A DNA stretch of 64,000 bases from contig NZ_CP089214.1 in NCBI RefSeq assembly GCF_021183625.1, positions 6,922,885 to 6,986,884 on the forward strand, read 5' to 3'. The notes under the pieces were generated by a model. The model was given only the letters and a program-made list of their open reading frames with translations, was not told where the DNA came from and ran no database searches. Shown here piece after piece: positions 33,932 to 47,593 of the stretch (position 1 is its first letter; each line of letters begins with the position of its first letter). The DNA is from Nocardia asteroides. Lineage in GTDB: Bacteria > Actinomycetota > Actinomycetes > Mycobacteriales > Mycobacteriaceae. The translations under genes and the position numbers were made by a program.

Positions 33932-35301
33932 CCGATCACCCGGGCGGCGGCCGGGAAATCGCCCGGCCGCGGGCCGGAGTAGTTGAGCCGCAGGTAGCGC
34001 CCGGTCGGCTCGGCGGGAAACCAGTCGTCGCCCGCCGCGACGACGACCCCGCCCGCCTCGCAGGCGCGCCCGAGCCGGTCGAGGTCGGTCTCGTCGGGCA
34101 GCCGCACCCAGAGGTTCAGCCCGCCGCTGGGAACGGCCTCCAGGTGCGCGGCGGGGACGTGTTCGGCGAGCGCGCCGATCAGCAGGTCGCGGCGGGCGGC
34201 GAGCTGCCTGCGCAGCGAGCGGAGGTGGGTGCGCCAGGCGGGCTGGGTGACCACGTCCAGCGCGACGGCCTGCAGCGTTCCGCTGACGTACATGGCCTGC
34301 GCCCGGGTGTCGGCGAGAATCCGTTCCCGGGCGGGACCGCGCGCCACCAGCCCGGCGACCCGCACCGAGGGGGAGACGCTCTTGGTGAGCGAGCGCAGGT
34401 AAACGACGTGCCCGCTGTCGTCGCGGGCGGCCAGCGGCGCCGGCTCGGCGGTGATGCCGAAGTCGTGCGCCCAGTCGTCCTCGATCAGGAAGGCGCCGTG
34501 CGCGCGCACCAGGCCGAGCACCGCGTCGGCGAGCTCGGGCGGCCAGCGGCCACCGGTGGGGTTGGCGAAGGTGGGCTGAGCGTAGAAGGCCCGCGCGCCG
34601 GTCCGGCGGAAGGCGCGGTCGAGTTCGTCGGGGTCGGGGCCGCTGGGTCCGCTGGGGATCGGGACCAGGCGCACGCCGACCTGGGCGGCGGCCAGGATCG
34701 CGCCCCAGTAGCTCGGTGACTCGATGAGCAGCGGGCGGCCCGCCCCGACCAGGGTGCGGAACAGCGTGCTCAGCCCGCTCTGGCTGCCGGGCAGGACGAT
34801 CACGTCGCTCGCCGCGGGCGGCATGTGCCCGCCGAGTTCGGCGGCGAACCAGGCGCGCAGCTCGGGCAGCCCCGCCGCCGGTGACCGGTCGAGGACCGTA
34901 TCGGCGCGGGCCGCCCTGGCGAAGGCCGCGCGGACCAGGCGTCCGGGAAGCAGCTCGCGGTCCGGGTAGCCGGAGTGCAGGGCGATCAGGTCGTCGGCGG
35001 TCGTTCGCAGGGCGGCGGCCGAGCGCGGCAGCCTGGTGGGCGATGCGCCGAGCGCGGCGGTCTGCCAGCCGTAGTCGCTGGGGCGCACCGGGCGGACTCC
35101 GCGCACGAAAGTCCCGACACCGGGCCGGGTTTCGACCAGCCCCTGCCCGACCAGCGCCCGCAGCGCCCGCTGCACCGTCACCGGACTCGCCCCGAACCGG
35201 TCGACCAGGGCGCGGGTGGACGGCAGCTGTGCGCCCGCCGGAGCGGACGCCACCCACGCACGCAGCGCTTCGACGATCCGGCCACTGCTACCCTCGGACA
35301 T
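33910..35301 (-). CDS. MocR/PdxR-type regulator (GntR domain fused to aminotransferase)
   Basis: A 463-residue protein. Residues 1-68 are a GntR winged helix (GAQLPSTRALVDRFGASPVTVQRALRAL), followed by a fold-type I aminotransferase domain with the PLP lysine in SLTKSVSPSVRVAG. MocR regulators sense PLP or amino compounds. ATG at 35301 almost coincides with the divergent EamA transporter start, so it likely controls that transporter. Repeats of GCTACCCT in the gap are candidate sites. Confidence 0.88.
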   Translation of the reverse strand: MSEGSSGRIVEALRAWVASAPAGAQLPSTRALVDRFGASPVTVQRALRALVGQGLVETRPGVGTFVRGVRPVRPSDYGWQTAALGASPTRLPRSAAALRTTADDLIALHSGYPDRELLPGRLVRAAFARAARADTVLDRSPAAGLPELRAWFAAELGGHMPPAASDVIVLPGSQSGLSTLFRTLVGAGRPLLIESPSYWGAILAAAQVGVRLVPIPSGPSGPDPDELDRAFRRTGARAFYAQPTFANPTGGRWPPELADAVLGLVRAHGAFLIEDDWAHDFGITAEPAPLAARDDSGHVVYLRSLTKSVSPSVRVAGLVARGPARERILADTRAQAMYVSGTLQAVALDVVTQPAWRTHLRSLRRQLAARRDLLIGALAEHVPAAHLEAVPSGGLNLWVRLPDETDLDRLGRACEAGGVVVAAGDDWFPAEPTGRYLRLNYSGPRPGDFPAAARVIGQALARS

Positions 35302-35325
35302 GAGAGCCGATAGTAGCGCTACCCT
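35287..35325. promoter_or_regulatory. GCTACCCT direct repeats and GTAGCGCTAC palindrome
   Basis: GCTACCCT occurs at 35287-35294 and 35318-35325, 31 bp apart (three turns). The second copy overlaps the palindrome GTAGCGCTAC (35313-35322). MocR proteins typically bind pairs of direct repeats. One repeat lies within the first codons of the MocR gene. Confidence 0.5.
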
Positions 35326-35326
35326 T

Positions 35327-36235
35327 GTGAAAGCTCCTCCGCTACCGCACGGGATGTGGTGGGGCCTGCTCGGCATCACCGCCTTCTCCTTCACGATGCC
35401 GTTCACCCGCATCGCCGTCGGCGGCCAGCTCTCCCCGCTCTTCGTCGGCTCCGGGCGGGCCGTTGCCGCCGCGCTCCTCGCCGCCGTGGCGCTCGCGCTG
35501 ACCAGGCAGGCGATGCCACGCAGGCGGCAGTGGGCGCGGCTGGCCGTGGTCGCGGGCGGCGTGGTCGCCGGGTTTCCGCTCCTCACCTCCTATGCGCTCA
35601 CCGCGGCCCCGGCGAGCCACAGCGCCGTCGTCATCGCCCTGCTGCCCGCCGCGACCGCGGTGGCGGCGGTGCTGCGCGGCCAGGAACGCCCGGGCACCGC
35701 GTTCTGGACGGCCGCCGCACTGGGCGCGAGCGCCGCACTCGGCTTCGCCGCGCTCCGCGGCGACGGCCTCGCCGGACTCGAACACGCCGACCTCCTCCTC
35801 TTCGCGGCGGTCGTCGTCTGCGCGATCGGCTACGCCGAGGGCGGGCTGCTCGCCCGCGAACTCGGCGCCTGGCAGACCATCTCCTTCGCGCTGGTCCTCG
35901 CGGCGCCGCTGACGCTCACGCTCACCGGGATCGCGGTGGTGCGCCACCCGCCCAGCGGCACGGCGGCCGAGTGGGGCGCCTTCGGCTACCTGGCCGTGGT
36001 GAGCATGTTCCTCGGCTTCTTCGCCTGGTACCGCGGCCTCGCCATCGGGCCGATGGCGCAGGTGAGCCAGGTGCAGCTTGCCCAGCCGGTGCTGACCATC
36101 GGCTGGGCCGCGCTGCTGCTGCGCGAGCCGGTCGGCCCCGCGACGCTGCTCGGCGGCTGCGCCGTCGTCGCCGCCGCGCTGTTCGCGGTGCGCACGCGGA
36201 ATCGGCCGGGAGCCGGTGCTCGCCCGTCCCGGTGA
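35327..36235 (+). CDS. EamA/DMT family transporter
   Basis: A 302-residue, ten-helix drug/metabolite transporter with two EamA halves (FSFTMPFTRIAVGGQLSPLFVGSGRA..., and the second ending AQPVLTIGWAALLLREPV). GTG at 35327 is preferred, since the ATG at 35300 would overlap the divergent MocR start codon. It is divergent from the MocR gene that probably regulates it. Exports or imports an amino acid or vitamin-like compound (inference). Confidence 0.85.
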   Translation: MKAPPLPHGMWWGLLGITAFSFTMPFTRIAVGGQLSPLFVGSGRAVAAALLAAVALALTRQAMPRRRQWARLAVVAGGVVAGFPLLTSYALTAAPASHSAVVIALLPAATAVAAVLRGQERPGTAFWTAAALGASAALGFAALRGDGLAGLEHADLLLFAAVVVCAIGYAEGGLLARELGAWQTISFALVLAAPLTLTLTGIAVVRHPPSGTAAEWGAFGYLAVVSMFLGFFAWYRGLAIGPMAQVSQVQLAQPVLTIGWAALLLREPVGPATLLGGCAVVAAALFAVRTRNRPGAGARPSR

Positions 36236-36332
36236 TTCGGTATCCGGGGGACTCCTCGATACGGTGGTTTCCGGCAATGGCGGGCATCGGACTATCCGGG
36301 GGCGATGGCAGGTGAGCAGAGGCGAGGACACG

Positions 36333-36716
36333 ATGGATTTCGTGGTGTGGAAGGTCGCCGACGTGCCGCCGCTGCCCGCGCGGGTCGCCGCGGACAATAT
36401 CGCCCGCCGGGGCGGCGCCGCCATCGACTGGCGGGTCGTCGCCGAGGCCAGCGCGGAGGCGGTCAGCGCGCGGCCGAAGGGGTGGACGCACCGGGAGTGG
36501 CGCGAGCACGGGCGCCGGCTCGGGCTGCGCGGCAATGAATTGTTCGCCTGGAGTGAGCTGTTCGCCCGGCCCATCGAGATCGCCGCGAACGGCGCGCAGT
36601 GGGTCGACGGCATGCACCGCGCGGCCCTGATGGCGGAGGCAGGCGCCGAGCGGATGGCGGTGCTCGACCCGGACTGGATGCCGAACTGGGAACCGGACGG
36701 TTCCGACCGGGTCTGA
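36333..36716 (+). CDS. Hypothetical protein, 127 aa, ParB-like motif
   Basis: Not recognised. The segment NGAQWVDGMHRAALMAEAGAE resembles the D-G-x-H-R core of ParB/Srx folds, but nothing else does. ATG at 36333 is used; a GTG at 36312 is possible. It stands alone, with no clear partner. Confidence 0.5.
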   Translation: MDFVVWKVADVPPLPARVAADNIARRGGAAIDWRVVAEASAEAVSARPKGWTHREWREHGRRLGLRGNELFAWSELFARPIEIAANGAQWVDGMHRAALMAEAGAERMAVLDPDWMPNWEPDGSDRV

Positions 36717-36904
36717 CCGGCGCCGACCCGGGAACGCACCGCGTGCGGATGCGAGACCCGGTGCCTGGTTGTAGCGTTCTTGCTGGTGGGGCTGCGCATC
36801 GAGGTGAAAGCCGCCGGGCAGGAGCGCAGTTGACCACCCCAGGCCGCCCGGCGCCGCGCGGCCCCCGGCACGAGGGCCGTCGGTGATCGTCGGGAGGAGA
36901 CCGC

Positions 36905-37807
36905 ATGCGCAGCGAAGCCGAGTCCGCCGTCTACGCGGCGTTGCCGGTCGAATACCGGCAGCTCGTGGACGTGGTCGACCGCTTCCCGCACGGGGTGCAG
37001 GCCCGCCGGATCGCCCGGATGACCTACCCGGGCATGTGGGAGCTGGACGAGGCCGACATCGACAGCCGGATCGTCGGCACCCTGCGTGACCGGCTGTCGC
37101 AGCTGGCCGCCGACGGCTTCGTCGCCATCGAGCGCAGCAGCGAGTACGGCGACATCTACCGCCCGGTGAACAGCCCCCTGGACATGGCGACCTGGACCCT
37201 CGAGCAGGGCCGCGCCTACTACGCGAGCCGGCACGCCGAGCTGATCGGCGCCGACCAGCTCCCGGCCGCCGCCTACGCGATGGTGCTCGGCGCCTGGCGC
37301 ACCCCCCTGCTCGAGGACGCGCACGCGGGCGACGGATTGAACCGGATCAGCGACGGCGAGATGTTCGCCGCCAACGTCGCCGCCTTCCGGATCATGTGCT
37401 GCTTCCTCACCGCCGCCGACCGCCGCCCCGAAGCGTGGCAGCGGCTTTCGCATACCCTCACCGACCCGGAGCGGGTGGCGGCGGGCAGCCGGACCGTCGC
37501 CGACCTGCTCGGTGAGCACTACCCGGAGTGGGCCGCCGACTGCGCGAGCGCGGTCCGCTACTACGCCACGCTGACCGCCCCGCCCGAGCACGACATGGCG
37601 TGGTTCATCGCGGTGAAGTCGTGTTTCGGTGCGGTCAGCGGGAATTGGTTCGGGATGCCGGGCTGGGCGCGGGTGGTCGACGCGTTCGCCGGGCGCACCG
37701 AGCCCGCCGTGCCTGAGGCCGTGCGCGCCGCCCTGCTCACCGCCCCCGACCAGCTCGATCCGGCGATCCTGGAGCAGTACGTTCGGGCCGGTATCGGCAC
37801 GCTCTGA
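36905..37807 (+). CDS. Hypothetical protein, 300 aa, possible winged-helix N-terminus
   Basis: Not recognised. Residues 12-85 (VDVVDRFPHGVQARRIARMTYPGMW...LRDRLSQLAADGFVAIERSSEYGDIYRPV) look like a winged helix. The remaining 200 residues are helical with aromatic clusters (GEHYPEWAADCASAVRYYATL, WFIAVKSCFGAVSGNWFGMPGW). ATG at 36905 has GGGAGGAG 10 bp upstream. Single gene. Confidence 0.6.
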   Translation: MRSEAESAVYAALPVEYRQLVDVVDRFPHGVQARRIARMTYPGMWELDEADIDSRIVGTLRDRLSQLAADGFVAIERSSEYGDIYRPVNSPLDMATWTLEQGRAYYASRHAELIGADQLPAAAYAMVLGAWRTPLLEDAHAGDGLNRISDGEMFAANVAAFRIMCCFLTAADRRPEAWQRLSHTLTDPERVAAGSRTVADLLGEHYPEWAADCASAVRYYATLTAPPEHDMAWFIAVKSCFGAVSGNWFGMPGWARVVDAFAGRTEPAVPEAVRAALLTAPDQLDPAILEQYVRAGIGTL

Positions 37808-37822
37808 GCGGTCACCTCGGAG

Positions 37823-38236
37823 TCAGGCTCGCGGCACCGCGTGGTGCAGGTCGTGATTCCGGGCGGCCAGGGCGCGGGCCCGCTCCTCGTCCACCCCGTC
37901 GCGGGCCCAGTCCGCGGCCAGCTCGCTCAGCCGGGCGAGCAGCTCGCTCAGTGCGGTGCGCGCGGCGGGAGCGTCGGCGGCGGCCGCCACCACGGCGGGG
38001 AGCGCGAGCAGGTAGTGGCAGGCCAGCAGCAGGTGTTCGGCGCCGACGGCATCGGCGCGGTCGGTGATCGGCGGGGGCAGGTGCGGCAGCGCGGCCCACG
38101 GCGGGGTGTCGATGAACTCGCGGAACGCCGCGAGCTGGGCGGCCAGCAGCTGCTCGGCCGAGCCGGTCCCGGCGCGCAGCTCCCCGCGCAGGATGTCGAA
38201 ACGGTGTGCCCACCGCTGCAATTCGGCGTCGCGCAC
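37823..38236 (-). CDS. Hypothetical helical protein, 137 aa
   Basis: Not recognised. The protein is almost all helix (EHLLLACHYLLALPAVVAAAA, TALSELLARLSELAADWARDG) and ends in HDLHHAVPRA. GTG at 38236 was chosen because GGAGGAGG lies 9 bp upstream; an ATG at 38260 would put that site inside the gene. Divergent from a TetR gene, with the operator in between, so probably regulated by it. Confidence 0.55.
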   Translation of the reverse strand: MRDAELQRWAHRFDILRGELRAGTGSAEQLLAAQLAAFREFIDTPPWAALPHLPPPITDRADAVGAEHLLLACHYLLALPAVVAAAADAPAARTALSELLARLSELAADWARDGVDEERARALAARNHDLHHAVPRA

Positions 38237-38264
38237 TTCCGGCCTCCTCCACCCGGCCATCTGA

Positions 38265-38279
38265 GGACGAGCGTCGTCC
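38265..38279. promoter_or_regulatory. TetR operator candidate
   Basis: GGACGA-GCG-TCGTCC, a perfect 6+3+6 palindrome in the 72-bp gap between the divergent hypothetical gene and the TetR gene. Confidence 0.5.
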
Positions 38280-38308
38280 AATCTAGGGTCGCCTACGATG
38301 GGGGTCAA

Positions 38309-38923
38309 ATGGTGAGGCCCAAAGTCGAGCGGAGCTACGCGGGGGTGAGCGCTGCCCAGCGGCGGTCGGGCCGGCGCGTCGCGCTGCTGCGCGAGGGGCG
38401 CCGGATCTGGGGCGAGTCCGGGCAGGCCGCGGTCACCGTGCGCGGGGTGTGCAAGGCCGCCGGACTCACCGACCGCTACTTCTACGAGCACTTCGCGAGC
38501 CGCGAGGAGCTGCTGGTCGCGATCGCCGACGAGGTGCGCGACCTGCTGCTCGGCACGCTGATCCAGGTCGGGCTGACCAGCCCGGGCAGCCCCGAGCAGC
38601 GGCTGCGGGCGGCGCTGCACGCCCTGCTCGAGGTGATCGCGACCGACCCGCACGTGCACCACATCGCGGCGGGCGAGCTCAGCCCGCTGCTGCTGGAGCG
38701 CCGCCGCTCCCTGCTCGCCACCATGGCCGCGATCGTGGTCGAGTACGCCCCCGCCCAGCTCGGGATCGAGCCGGACCCGCCGTCGCTGGCCCGCGCCGCG
38801 CTCTTCGTCGCGGGCGGGCTGAGCCAGCTGGTGGAGGCGTGGCTGGACGGCACGCTCGAGCTGAGCACCGGCGAACTCGCCGAGCACGCCACCGGGCTGA
38901 TCCTGCGCGCGCTGGTGCCCTGA
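38309..38923 (+). CDS. TetR family regulator
   Basis: A 204-residue TetR: RRVALLREGRRIWGESGQAAVTVRGVCKAAGLTDRYFYEHFASREELL (in segments). The preceding SAAQRRSGRR is a basic arm. Full-length C-terminal domain with HHIAAGELSPLLLERR. ATG at 38309. It likely controls the divergent helical protein through GGACGA-GCG-TCGTCC. Confidence 0.87.
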   Translation: MVRPKVERSYAGVSAAQRRSGRRVALLREGRRIWGESGQAAVTVRGVCKAAGLTDRYFYEHFASREELLVAIADEVRDLLLGTLIQVGLTSPGSPEQRLRAALHALLEVIATDPHVHHIAAGELSPLLLERRRSLLATMAAIVVEYAPAQLGIEPDPPSLARAALFVAGGLSQLVEAWLDGTLELSTGELAEHATGLILRALVP

Positions 38924-38925
38924 AC

Positions 38926-39813
38926 TCAGCCCGCCGTCAGGTACTCGACGATCAGCCGGTTCACCAGCGCGGGCTGCTCCAGGTGCAGGAAATGACCGGC
39001 GCCGTCGACCTCGACGACCCGGCTCCCGGCAGGCAGCCGCCGCTCCAGGCCGCGGAACAGGCCCGGGCGCAGGCAGCCGTCGGCGCTGCCGTGCAGGGCG
39101 AGCAGCGGGTGCCGCGGCGCGGCGCGGAGCAGCCGGTCGAGTTCGCGGTTGCGCGGGCTGCGGGCGCGGCGGCGCAGCAGGAAGCGGTAGTAGTCGGTGG
39201 CGGCGGTGCGGTGCGCGCGGGTCGGGGTGGCGTCGGCGAGGTGGGCCAGATCCGCGGCCGGGTCGTACCCGGGCGACCAGGTGCGCCAGAGGAACTCCGT
39301 GAGCCGGGCGAAGGCGGCCTCGGGCAGCGCAGGGAGCTGGTTGGCGAGGATATACCAGCTGTTGATCGACTGCGCGAGGGTCTGCGCCAGATGCGGGAGC
39401 AGGTTGTCCCGGCTCGGGGTCACGCTCGCGATCGGCGGCACGGCCAGGCTCACCACCGCGCGGAACGGGGTGCCGTCCAGCGCCGCGAGCGCGGTCGCGG
39501 TGAAGCCGCCCCAGTCGTGGCCGATCACCACCGCCTCCGGAGCCCCGACCCGGGCGGCGATGCCGAGCGCGTCGGCCACCCTTGCGCCGGTGGAGAGGTC
39601 GCCGTCGGCGGGGATGCCGGAGGGGGCGTAGCCGCGGCTGAACGGCGCCACCACGTGGAATCCGCGCCCGGCCAGCTCGGGGCCGAGATGCCGCCAGGTC
39701 CAGGCGGTGTCCGGGTAGCCGTGCAGGCAGAGCGCCAGCGGCGCGCCGGGCGTGCCCCAGGTCAGCGCGTGCAGGGTGACGTCGCCGAGGTCGAAGGTGT
39801 CGCGGTTCAGCAC
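38926..39813 (-). CDS. Alpha/beta hydrolase, epoxide-hydrolase-like
   Basis: A 295-residue hydrolase with HGYPDTAWTWRHLGPEL (oxyanion HGxP), nucleophile GHDWGG, where the Asp suggests an epoxide hydrolase or dehalogenase rather than a serine esterase, and base His in DGAGHFLHLE. GTG at 39813 fits the family N-terminus; a GTG at 39858 would add 15 residues. Convergent with the TetR at 38923 (2-bp gap). Confidence 0.82.
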   Translation of the reverse strand: MLNRDTFDLGDVTLHALTWGTPGAPLALCLHGYPDTAWTWRHLGPELAGRGFHVVAPFSRGYAPSGIPADGDLSTGARVADALGIAARVGAPEAVVIGHDWGGFTATALAALDGTPFRAVVSLAVPPIASVTPSRDNLLPHLAQTLAQSINSWYILANQLPALPEAAFARLTEFLWRTWSPGYDPAADLAHLADATPTRAHRTAATDYYRFLLRRRARSPRNRELDRLLRAAPRHPLLALHGSADGCLRPGLFRGLERRLPAGSRVVEVDGAGHFLHLEQPALVNRLIVEYLTAG

Positions 39814-39892
39814 GGTTTCAGGGTACGAGGCGCCGGACCCGGCCGGGCCGTGGATCACGGGGGAGAGGCCGCACCGCGATCGGGGCGGCGGC

Positions 39893-39955
39893 GGCCACCC
39901 CCGGCGGCCCGCGCGCCGCCCTGGCCGTCCGGGCCAGGGTGGCCACCCCCGGCGG
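39893..39955. repeat. GC-rich repeats and hairpin in a divergent gap
   Basis: GGCCACCCCCGGCGG occurs twice (39893-39907 and 39941-39955). Between the copies CCCTGGCC-N5-GGCCAGGG (39919-39939) forms a perfect 8-bp stem, and GGCCACCC (39893) can alternatively pair with GGGTGGCC (39937). It lies in the gap between the epoxide-hydrolase-like and DoxX genes. Alternative pairings hint at a structured leader, but may be only GC-rich slippage. Confidence 0.4.
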
Positions 39956-40025
39956 ACGCTGACCCGCCCGGCCGTCCCGAGGCTGGTAAGTTAGCGGTCA
40001 TTCTCGACGTGGGAGGAGATGGCCG

Positions 40026-40409
40026 GTGAGCGAGGTCGACGAGGACCGGACGGCGCGGCGGCTCGCGCTGCTGCTCGGCGGGGTCGGGGTGCTGCACTTC
40101 GTGGCTCCCGCGCCGTTCGACACGGTGATCCCGAAGCAGCTGCCGGGCAGCCCCCGGCTCTACACCCTCGGCTCCGGGGTCGCCGAGCTCGCGATCGCGG
40201 GCGCGCTGCTGCGCCCGAGCACCCGCAAGCTCGGCGCCCGCCTCGCGGAGCTGCTCTTCGTCGCGGTCTACCCCGCCAACATCCAGATGGCGGTGGACTG
40301 GATGCGCGACGAGCAACTGCCGAAGCCGCTCAAGGCCGTCGCGCTGGCCCGGCTGCCGCTGCAACTCCCGATGGTGCTCGCCGCGCGCCGGATCTACCGC
40401 GCGGGCTGA
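40026..40409 (+). CDS. DoxX-family membrane protein
   Basis: A 127-residue membrane protein with about four helices: RRLALLLGGVGVLHFVAPAPFDTVIPKQLPG is the family start, with later segments ELAIAGALL, ELLFVAVYPANIQMAVDWM and LPLQLPMVLAA. GTG at 40026 has GGGAGGA upstream. Related proteins sit in redox or quinone-linked systems; the specific role is unknown. Confidence 0.78.
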   Translation: MSEVDEDRTARRLALLLGGVGVLHFVAPAPFDTVIPKQLPGSPRLYTLGSGVAELAIAGALLRPSTRKLGARLAELLFVAVYPANIQMAVDWMRDEQLPKPLKAVALARLPLQLPMVLAARRIYRAG

Positions 40410-40456
40410 GCCGATGTCGGTGCGCGATGCGTCGGATGCGGTTTCGTAGTCGCGGA

Positions 40457-42996
40457 TCAACGCGCAGAGTGCGGCCCGGGCAACTCGGCGCCTTGCTGCT
40501 CGGCACCCGGCAGCGGCACAGTTCCCACGGCACCGTCGCCGCGCCCCACCTGGATCCCGACGACGCAGGTGTCGTCGTCGCTGTTGGCGTCGCTGTGGTC
40601 GAGCAGGTGGTCGAGCCGCTCGTCGAGGGTGCCGGTGAAGCCCGCCGACATGTCGAGCAGCCGCTGCACGCAGTCGTCGAGGTAGCGGTCGCGGCGCTCG
40701 ATCAGGCCGTCGGTGTAGAGCAGCAGGATGTCGTCGGCCGCCAGCTGCTCGGCGCCCTCCTCGTAGACCGATTCGGCGACGGCGCCGAGCAGCATGCCCG
40801 AGAGTTCGGGCAGGGTGACGGCGGTGCCGTCGCGGATCAGCACCGGCGGGAGGTGGCCGGCGCGGGCCCAGCGCAGCACCCTGGTCTCCGGGTCGTAGAG
40901 CCCGCAGACGGCGGTGGCGAAGATGTCGTCGGTGAGGTGGTGGGTGACCAGGTTGAGCCAGGTGAGCATCTGGCCCGGCCCGGCGCCGGTCGCGGCGAGG
41001 CCGCGTAACGCGTTGCGCAGCACCACCATTCCGGTGGCGGCCTTGATGCCGTGGCCGGTGATGTCGCCGACCGAGACCATGATCTGCTTGCTCGGCAGCA
41101 CGATGGCGTCGTACCAGTCGCCGCCGACCAGGTGGTCCTGCTCAGCCGGGCGGTAGCGCACCGCGATGTGCAGCCCGAACGCCTCGATGACGGGCTGCGC
41201 GGCGGGCATGATCGCCTGCTGCAGCTGGCGGGCGAGCCTGCTCTGCTCGGCGGCGTGCTGCTCGGTGTGCGCGAGCCGGTCCTGGGTGGCCGAGAGCGCG
41301 ACCTCGGTCCAGTGCTGGGCGGAGATGTCCTGGTAGGCGCCGCGCACCGCGAGCAGGTGCCCGGCGCTGTCCACCACCGGCTCGGCGATGATCCGGATGT
41401 GCCTGGTGTCGCCGTTGGGGCGGATCAGCCGGAAGGCGGTGGAGCCGGGGCGGCGGTAGCGCAGCAGGGTCCGCAGCAGCCGCCGCACCGCGTCGGTGTC
41501 GTCGGCGTGCACGTGCTCGGGCAGCCGGGCCAGCGGGACCGGGTCGGCGCCGGGGGCGAGGCCGTGCAGCGCGAAGAGGTCGCTGCTCCAGGTGATCGCG
41601 CCGCTGGCGGCGTTCTCCTCGAAGCCGCCGACCCGGCCGAGGCGCTGCGCGTGCTGTAGCAGCGCGGCCAGCCGGGCGGTCTCGTCCTCCACCCGCCACA
41701 CCACAAGCACCGCGGCGCCGTGCCTGCTGATGCCGAGCGCGGCGGAGACGGTGAGCGGCACCTGGTCGACCAGCTCGGTGAGCTGCACCCGGTCGGCGCG
41801 GTAGGTCTCGCCGGTGGCGAAGACGTGCTCGACGTGCTCGAAGAGCCTGCCCTCGCTGGCCGCCATCGGGTACGCCTCGAAGAGCAGCGCGCCGTCGACC
41901 AGCCCGCGCGGCCGCCCGGCCGGGTCGACGAAGGAGGCGTTGAGGTGGTGGATGCGGAAATCGGTGAGCGTGCCGTCCGGGCCGAGGTGCGGGAGCAGCA
42001 CCAGCGCCGGATCGAAGAGCCCGTCGGCGAGCCGGACCAGGTCGGCGACGCCGGGCCGGGCGGGGGCGCCGACGGTGACCGGGTCCGATTCCAGGGTGTG
42101 CGCGCACAGCTCGGCCAGTGCCTCGAGCTGGCGCCGGATCTGCGGCGGCTGCGGCTCGAGCGGCGTGGGCCAGCAGACCTCGAGCACGCCGATGAGCCGC
42201 CCGCCGATGCCTGCCGGGATGGCGGCGCGCCCGCCCTTCCGCTCCCCGATCGAGGGCAGCCCGGAGCGGGCGATGTCGGCGATCCACTGGGGTTCGCGCA
42301 GCGCGAGCGCCTGGCGGGCCGGGGTGACGACGCCGGGCGGGAGGTAGCGCCACCGCTCGGCCTCGGCGCGGTCGATGCCGGCGAAACCGGCGAGCGCGAG
42401 CGAGGAGTCGGTGCCGACCGCCCAGATCGCCACCGCGGTGGCGCCGAGCGGGGCGGCGGCGTGCTCGAGCAGCGACTGGGCGACCCGCTGCGGGTCGCCC
42501 GCGGCGAGCAGCCCGCTCTCCGCGGTGCGCAGCCGGACCGCCTCGGCGGGCTGCTGGGGCACCGGCACCGCGACCGCCTCGTCCTGCGCGGCCTGGCCGA
42601 CCAGCTCGGCCGCCAGCTCGACGGTGCTCACCCCGGAGCGCCTGGCCAGCGCCTCCAGCTGCCGCGCCGCCTGGGCCGGGCCGCAGCGCAGCCGCTCGAT
42701 CAGCACGCCCTTCGCCATCTCGACCAGCGCCCGCCCGTCCGCCGTCGCCTGCGCCTGCTGCACCTCCGCCCGCAACCGCTCGACCGTCGCCGCCAGCCGG
42801 GTGACAACCGGCTCGGCGGTCTCTCGCCCGCCGCCCGGCACGCCGGTCCCGCCGCCCGGCTCGCCGGTCCCGCCGCCCGGCACGCCGGTCCCGCCACCCG
42901 GCACGCCGGTCCCGCCATCGGCCGCGACAGATGCGCCGTCGGCCGCGGCCGTTTCGCCCGCCGTCCCGGCCGGGCCGGACCCGGCCCGCGTCCCGG

Positions 42997-43000
<4 letters not shown>
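40457..43000 (-). CDS. ANTAR-GAF-PAS-PAS-PP2C (SpoIIE) phosphatase
   Basis: An 847-residue protein. In order: a Gly/Pro-rich repeat (30-58), an ANTAR RNA-binding domain (77-133, ending VSTVELAAELV), a GAF domain (160-305), two PAS domains (325-435 and 458-565), and a PP2C/SpoIIE phosphatase (610-818) with GGDWYD, GDITGHG, TDGL and a final DDDTCVVGI metal set. SpoIIE-type phosphatases dephosphorylate anti-sigma antagonists, releasing sigma factors. GTG at 43000 overlaps the kinase stop as GTGA, so the two are coupled. It may feed the SigF-type factor at 51526 (inference). ANTAR on a phosphatase also suggests direct action on transcript termination. Confidence 0.88.
42831..42914. repeat. Four tandem 21-bp repeats in the phosphatase gene
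   Basis: Units begin at 42831, 42852, 42873 and 42894 and differ at only one or two bases. On the coding strand they encode GGGTGVP-type heptads (one unit GGGTGEP). The unit length is a multiple of three, so copy changes keep the frame. The segment is a linker before the ANTAR domain. Confidence 0.85.
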
Positions 43001-47214
<4,214 letters not shown>

Positions 47215-47593
47215 TGCCGTCCTCGTTCCGATGTGCGGGCCGGACCGGGATCGCACCGGTCCGCCGAAGCTGGGCCGCCGGATGTGCCGACGGGGGTGTG
47301 CGACCGAATTCCTCGCTGTGAAAGCATTGCTCCGAGTGACTTTCGAGTCGGGTCGGAGCGGCGCCCGGCGCACGCGCGGCGCGGCATCGGAGCGGTGCTC
47401 GTCGCGGGTTGGCGGCTACACCGTGCCCCGGCCCGTCACGGGCGACTCGAGGTCACCTCGGAAGTCAACCAGACCGGCCGGGCGCGCGCACACCGCTTGC
47501 CGCAAAGCGCGCCGCCGAGCGGGTTCGGCCGCGCCGACGCGGGGAAGTCCGACGGCGTGCGCGGCACCGCGCACGACAGCGAAGGGATCGTGG
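47215..47593. other. Divergent regulatory gap, 379 bp
   Basis: It separates the kinase operon (minus) from the small gene at 47594 (plus). No gene is supported on either strand, although it is GC-rich. It must hold both promoters. I saw no clear palindrome or -35/-10 pair. Confidence 0.4.
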
